Source: an uncultured Candidatus Saccharibacteria bacterium (GTDB lineage: Bacteria; Patescibacteriota; Saccharimonadia; Saccharimonadales; Saccharimonadaceae). From it: a stretch of 11,860 bases of DNA. A program made the position numbers and the translations under genes. This document shows, one piece after another, positions 10,324 through 11,860 of the stretch; positions within the stretch are counted from its first letter, which is position 1, and every line of letters starts with the position of its first letter. The stretch spans positions 1-11,860 of the forward strand of contig CARSRA010000004.1 of NCBI GenBank assembly GCA_949063825.1, given 5' to 3'. Under the pieces are notes generated by a model. That model did no database searches. It saw only the letters and a list, made by a program, of their open reading frames with translations, and was not told the origin of the DNA.

Positions 10324-11860
10324 CTACAGCTCTCCCCAGTTTTTGCCCGTAGCTACATCAACGGACAACTTCACTGGCAGCTCCGGAGCGACATTTTCCA
10401 TCTCCTTTTTCAAGATCTCTCCAACTTGCTCTGCGACTTCGCCTAGGCATTCGACAATGACCGAATCATGCACCTGCATAATCATCCGCGCGCCATCTGG
10501 CAAAGCTTGACTAATCCTAATCATTGCTCGTTTCATCAAATCGGCTTCAGTCCCCTGGATTGGCATATTTTGCGCAGCACGCTCTGCCGCACTACGTGCT
10601 ACAAAATTACTTGATCTCACATCGGGAGTCGGTCGACGACGCCCATAATAAGTCTCAACGTAGCCTAGATCTCGAGCCTGCTTTAATACTTGCTCCAAAT
10701 AAGTTTTAACTGGCTTCCTAAGTTCAAAATATTGCTCAATAAATTTTTTTGCTTCGTCATAAGACATATTGGCAGCATTCGCCAAACCACGAATACTCAT
10801 ACCGTAAAGAACTCCAAAATTGATCACCTTGGCTGCACGACGTTGAGTTTTAGTCACTTCAGACATTGATACACCAAAAGCTTCCGCCGCAGTTTTAGTA
10901 TGGATGTCAACGTTTTGATTGAAATCCGCTAGCAAATGTACATCGTTCGCTAGTACAGCCGCTAACCTCAACTCGAATTGTGAGTAATCCGCGCTCACTA
11001 GGACTTTCCCCTCCGGCGCAACAAAGCCCGTCCGAATCCGCCGTCCAACCTCTGTCCGCACCGGTATATTCTGCAGATTTGGGTTTGTAGAGCTTAGTCG
11101 ACCAGTTGCAGTCACATCCTGATTGAAAGTAGTATGGATCCGTCCATTAGTATCAGCTAATTCCGGTAAAGGCTCAATATAAGTCGAAAGTAATTTTGCT
11201 GCTTCGCGATAAATTTTAATTTTAGCAATGATCGGATGCAGACTTTCGAGCTTGTCTAGTTCTTTCACTCCAGTCGAATAACCTCGCGCTGTCTTTTTGA
11301 TGCCTTTGGTCGGCAAATTCAGGTCACCAAACAATACTTCCGAAAGCTGCATAGGCGAATTAATATTAAATTCACGCCCCGCCAATTGCCAGACTTCGTG
11401 CTCTAATTCCAATACTTCAGCGCTAAACTCATCCTTGAGATCTGCGAAATATTGTCGATCCACCAACATGCCATTTTCTTCCATTTGATATAGTACTGGT
11501 ATTAACGGCAAATCAAATTCACTTAAAATGCGCGATAATTCAGGCGCTCCGGCAAATTCCGCTTGTTGGCGGAGATATTCAGTTTGTTCATCGCCATGAT
11601 CAAAATTTCTCGTCAGCGGATTAAGCAAAAAAGCACCTTGAGCCAAATCCCAATACTTTAAATCACCTGTCAAAATTTTCTCGGCTAGATCTGGTTTTTT
11701 GTGCATCAAAGCTTTCACATTCCAACTTAATAAAGTCCCGTTTGATGCATAAACTGGCACTTCCAAAGTCTGCTGAGCAGCCGCCTGAGCCATAGCTTGA
11801 GTCGTAATCTGAGCAGAATTTTGGCTCTTAGTGTTGGCGCGTGGCTTCTTCTTTTGTTCC
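10324..11860 (-). CDS. polA: DNA polymerase I, C-terminal part (5' end outside window)
   Basis: The frame is open to the window edge without a stop, so the internal ATG at 11793 is not the start; 511 C-terminal residues are visible. Numbering from the first whole codon, residues about 30-110 are the 3'-5' exonuclease-like domain, degenerate in its motifs (SWNVKAL where an Exo II Asp is expected), so proofreading is probably absent. The polymerase domain has TATGRLSSTNPNLQNIP, motif A DYSQFELR (Asp291), motif B RRAAKVINFGVLYG (Arg340, Lys344, Phe348, Tyr352), and motif C VHDSVIVE (His464, Asp465). Phe replaces the usual Ile in motif A and Ser replaces the usual Glu in 'HDE'. The N-terminal 5' nuclease domain would lie outside. 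The enzyme fills repair gaps and replaces Okazaki primers. Two TAG codons (10326-10324 and 10323-10321) end it. Confidence 0.96.
   Translation of the reverse strand, partial: EQKKKPRANTKSQNSAQITTQAMAQAAAQQTLEVPVYASNGTLLSWNVKALMHKKPDLAEKILTGDLKYWDLAQGAFLLNPLTRNFDHGDEQTEYLRQQAEFAGAPELSRILSEFDLPLIPVLYQMEENGMLVDRQYFADLKDEFSAEVLELEHEVWQLAGREFNINSPMQLSEVLFGDLNLPTKGIKKTARGYSTGVKELDKLESLHPIIAKIKIYREAAKLLSTYIEPLPELADTNGRIHTTFNQDVTATGRLSSTNPNLQNIPVRTEVGRRIRTGFVAPEGKVLVSADYSQFELRLAAVLANDVHLLADFNQNVDIHTKTAAEAFGVSMSEVTKTQRRAAKVINFGVLYGMSIRGLANAANMSYDEAKKFIEQYFELRKPVKTYLEQVLKQARDLGYVETYYGRRRPTPDVRSSNFVARSAAERAAQNMPIQGTEADLMKRAMIRISQALPDGARMIMQVHDSVIVECLGEVAEQVGEILKKEMENVAPELPVKLSVDVATGKNWGEL

Noticed and set aside
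1..11860. CRISPR array or insertion sequence
   Set aside because: I saw no set of regularly spaced repeats, no transposase-like ORF and no terminal inverted repeats with target duplications.

Overview
The window looks like a chromosomal piece of a small-genome bacterium, most likely from the candidate phyla radiation (Saccharibacteria-like). The clues are a very short HolA-type clamp-loader subunit, the compact run of polA, fpg and holA homologues on one strand, dense packing with very short mRNA leaders, and several extended -10 promoters (TGnTATAAT) that have no recognisable -35 box. This placement is inferred; no rRNA or other phylogenetic marker is present. All genes read with the standard bacterial code, with TAA, TAG and TGA all used as stops.

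Region by region. (1) 1-2118: a truncated minus-strand membrane-protein gene, then divergently a four-helix membrane protein whose last codons lie inside a Rho-independent terminator, then a 404-residue fusion of an RBBP9/YdeN-like serine hydrolase with a peptidase S51 (peptidase E-like) domain. (2) 2220-7241: an accessory region that resembles a defence or mobile-element remnant. It holds a frameshifted ParB-like 'DGNHR' gene, a 597-residue protein with an N-terminal DUF4365 (PD-(D/E)XK-like) domain behind an operator-like palindrome, three small minus-strand ORFs (one with a phage-like RSGxxNM motif), and a full-length DUF262-DUF1524 (GmrSD-like) protein. (3) 7300-7636: an intact tRNA-Pro(UGG) with encoded CCA, and 180 bp upstream of it an exact 44-nt copy of its 5' part lying directly behind a strong promoter. 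(4) 7637-11860: core replication and repair genes (holA-like, fpg/mutM and partial polA, all on the minus strand), with a membrane-anchored glycerophosphodiesterase-like protein on the plus strand.

How the parts fit. Fpg excises oxidised purines and Pol I fills the resulting gaps, while the HolA-like protein would load the replicative clamp, so this side is housekeeping. The middle block brings together three nuclease-type families often found in anti-phage defence islands (ParB/DGQHR-like, DUF4365, DUF262-DUF1524), but one is broken and they are not a single operon. The most unusual items are the tRNA-Pro 5' partial duplication, the two-hydrolase fusion, the frameshifted DGNHR gene, the palindrome over the DUF4365 promoter, the terminator written into a coding end, the low-complexity insertion in Fpg, and the back-to-back promoters that should give leaderless fpg and phosphodiesterase mRNAs.
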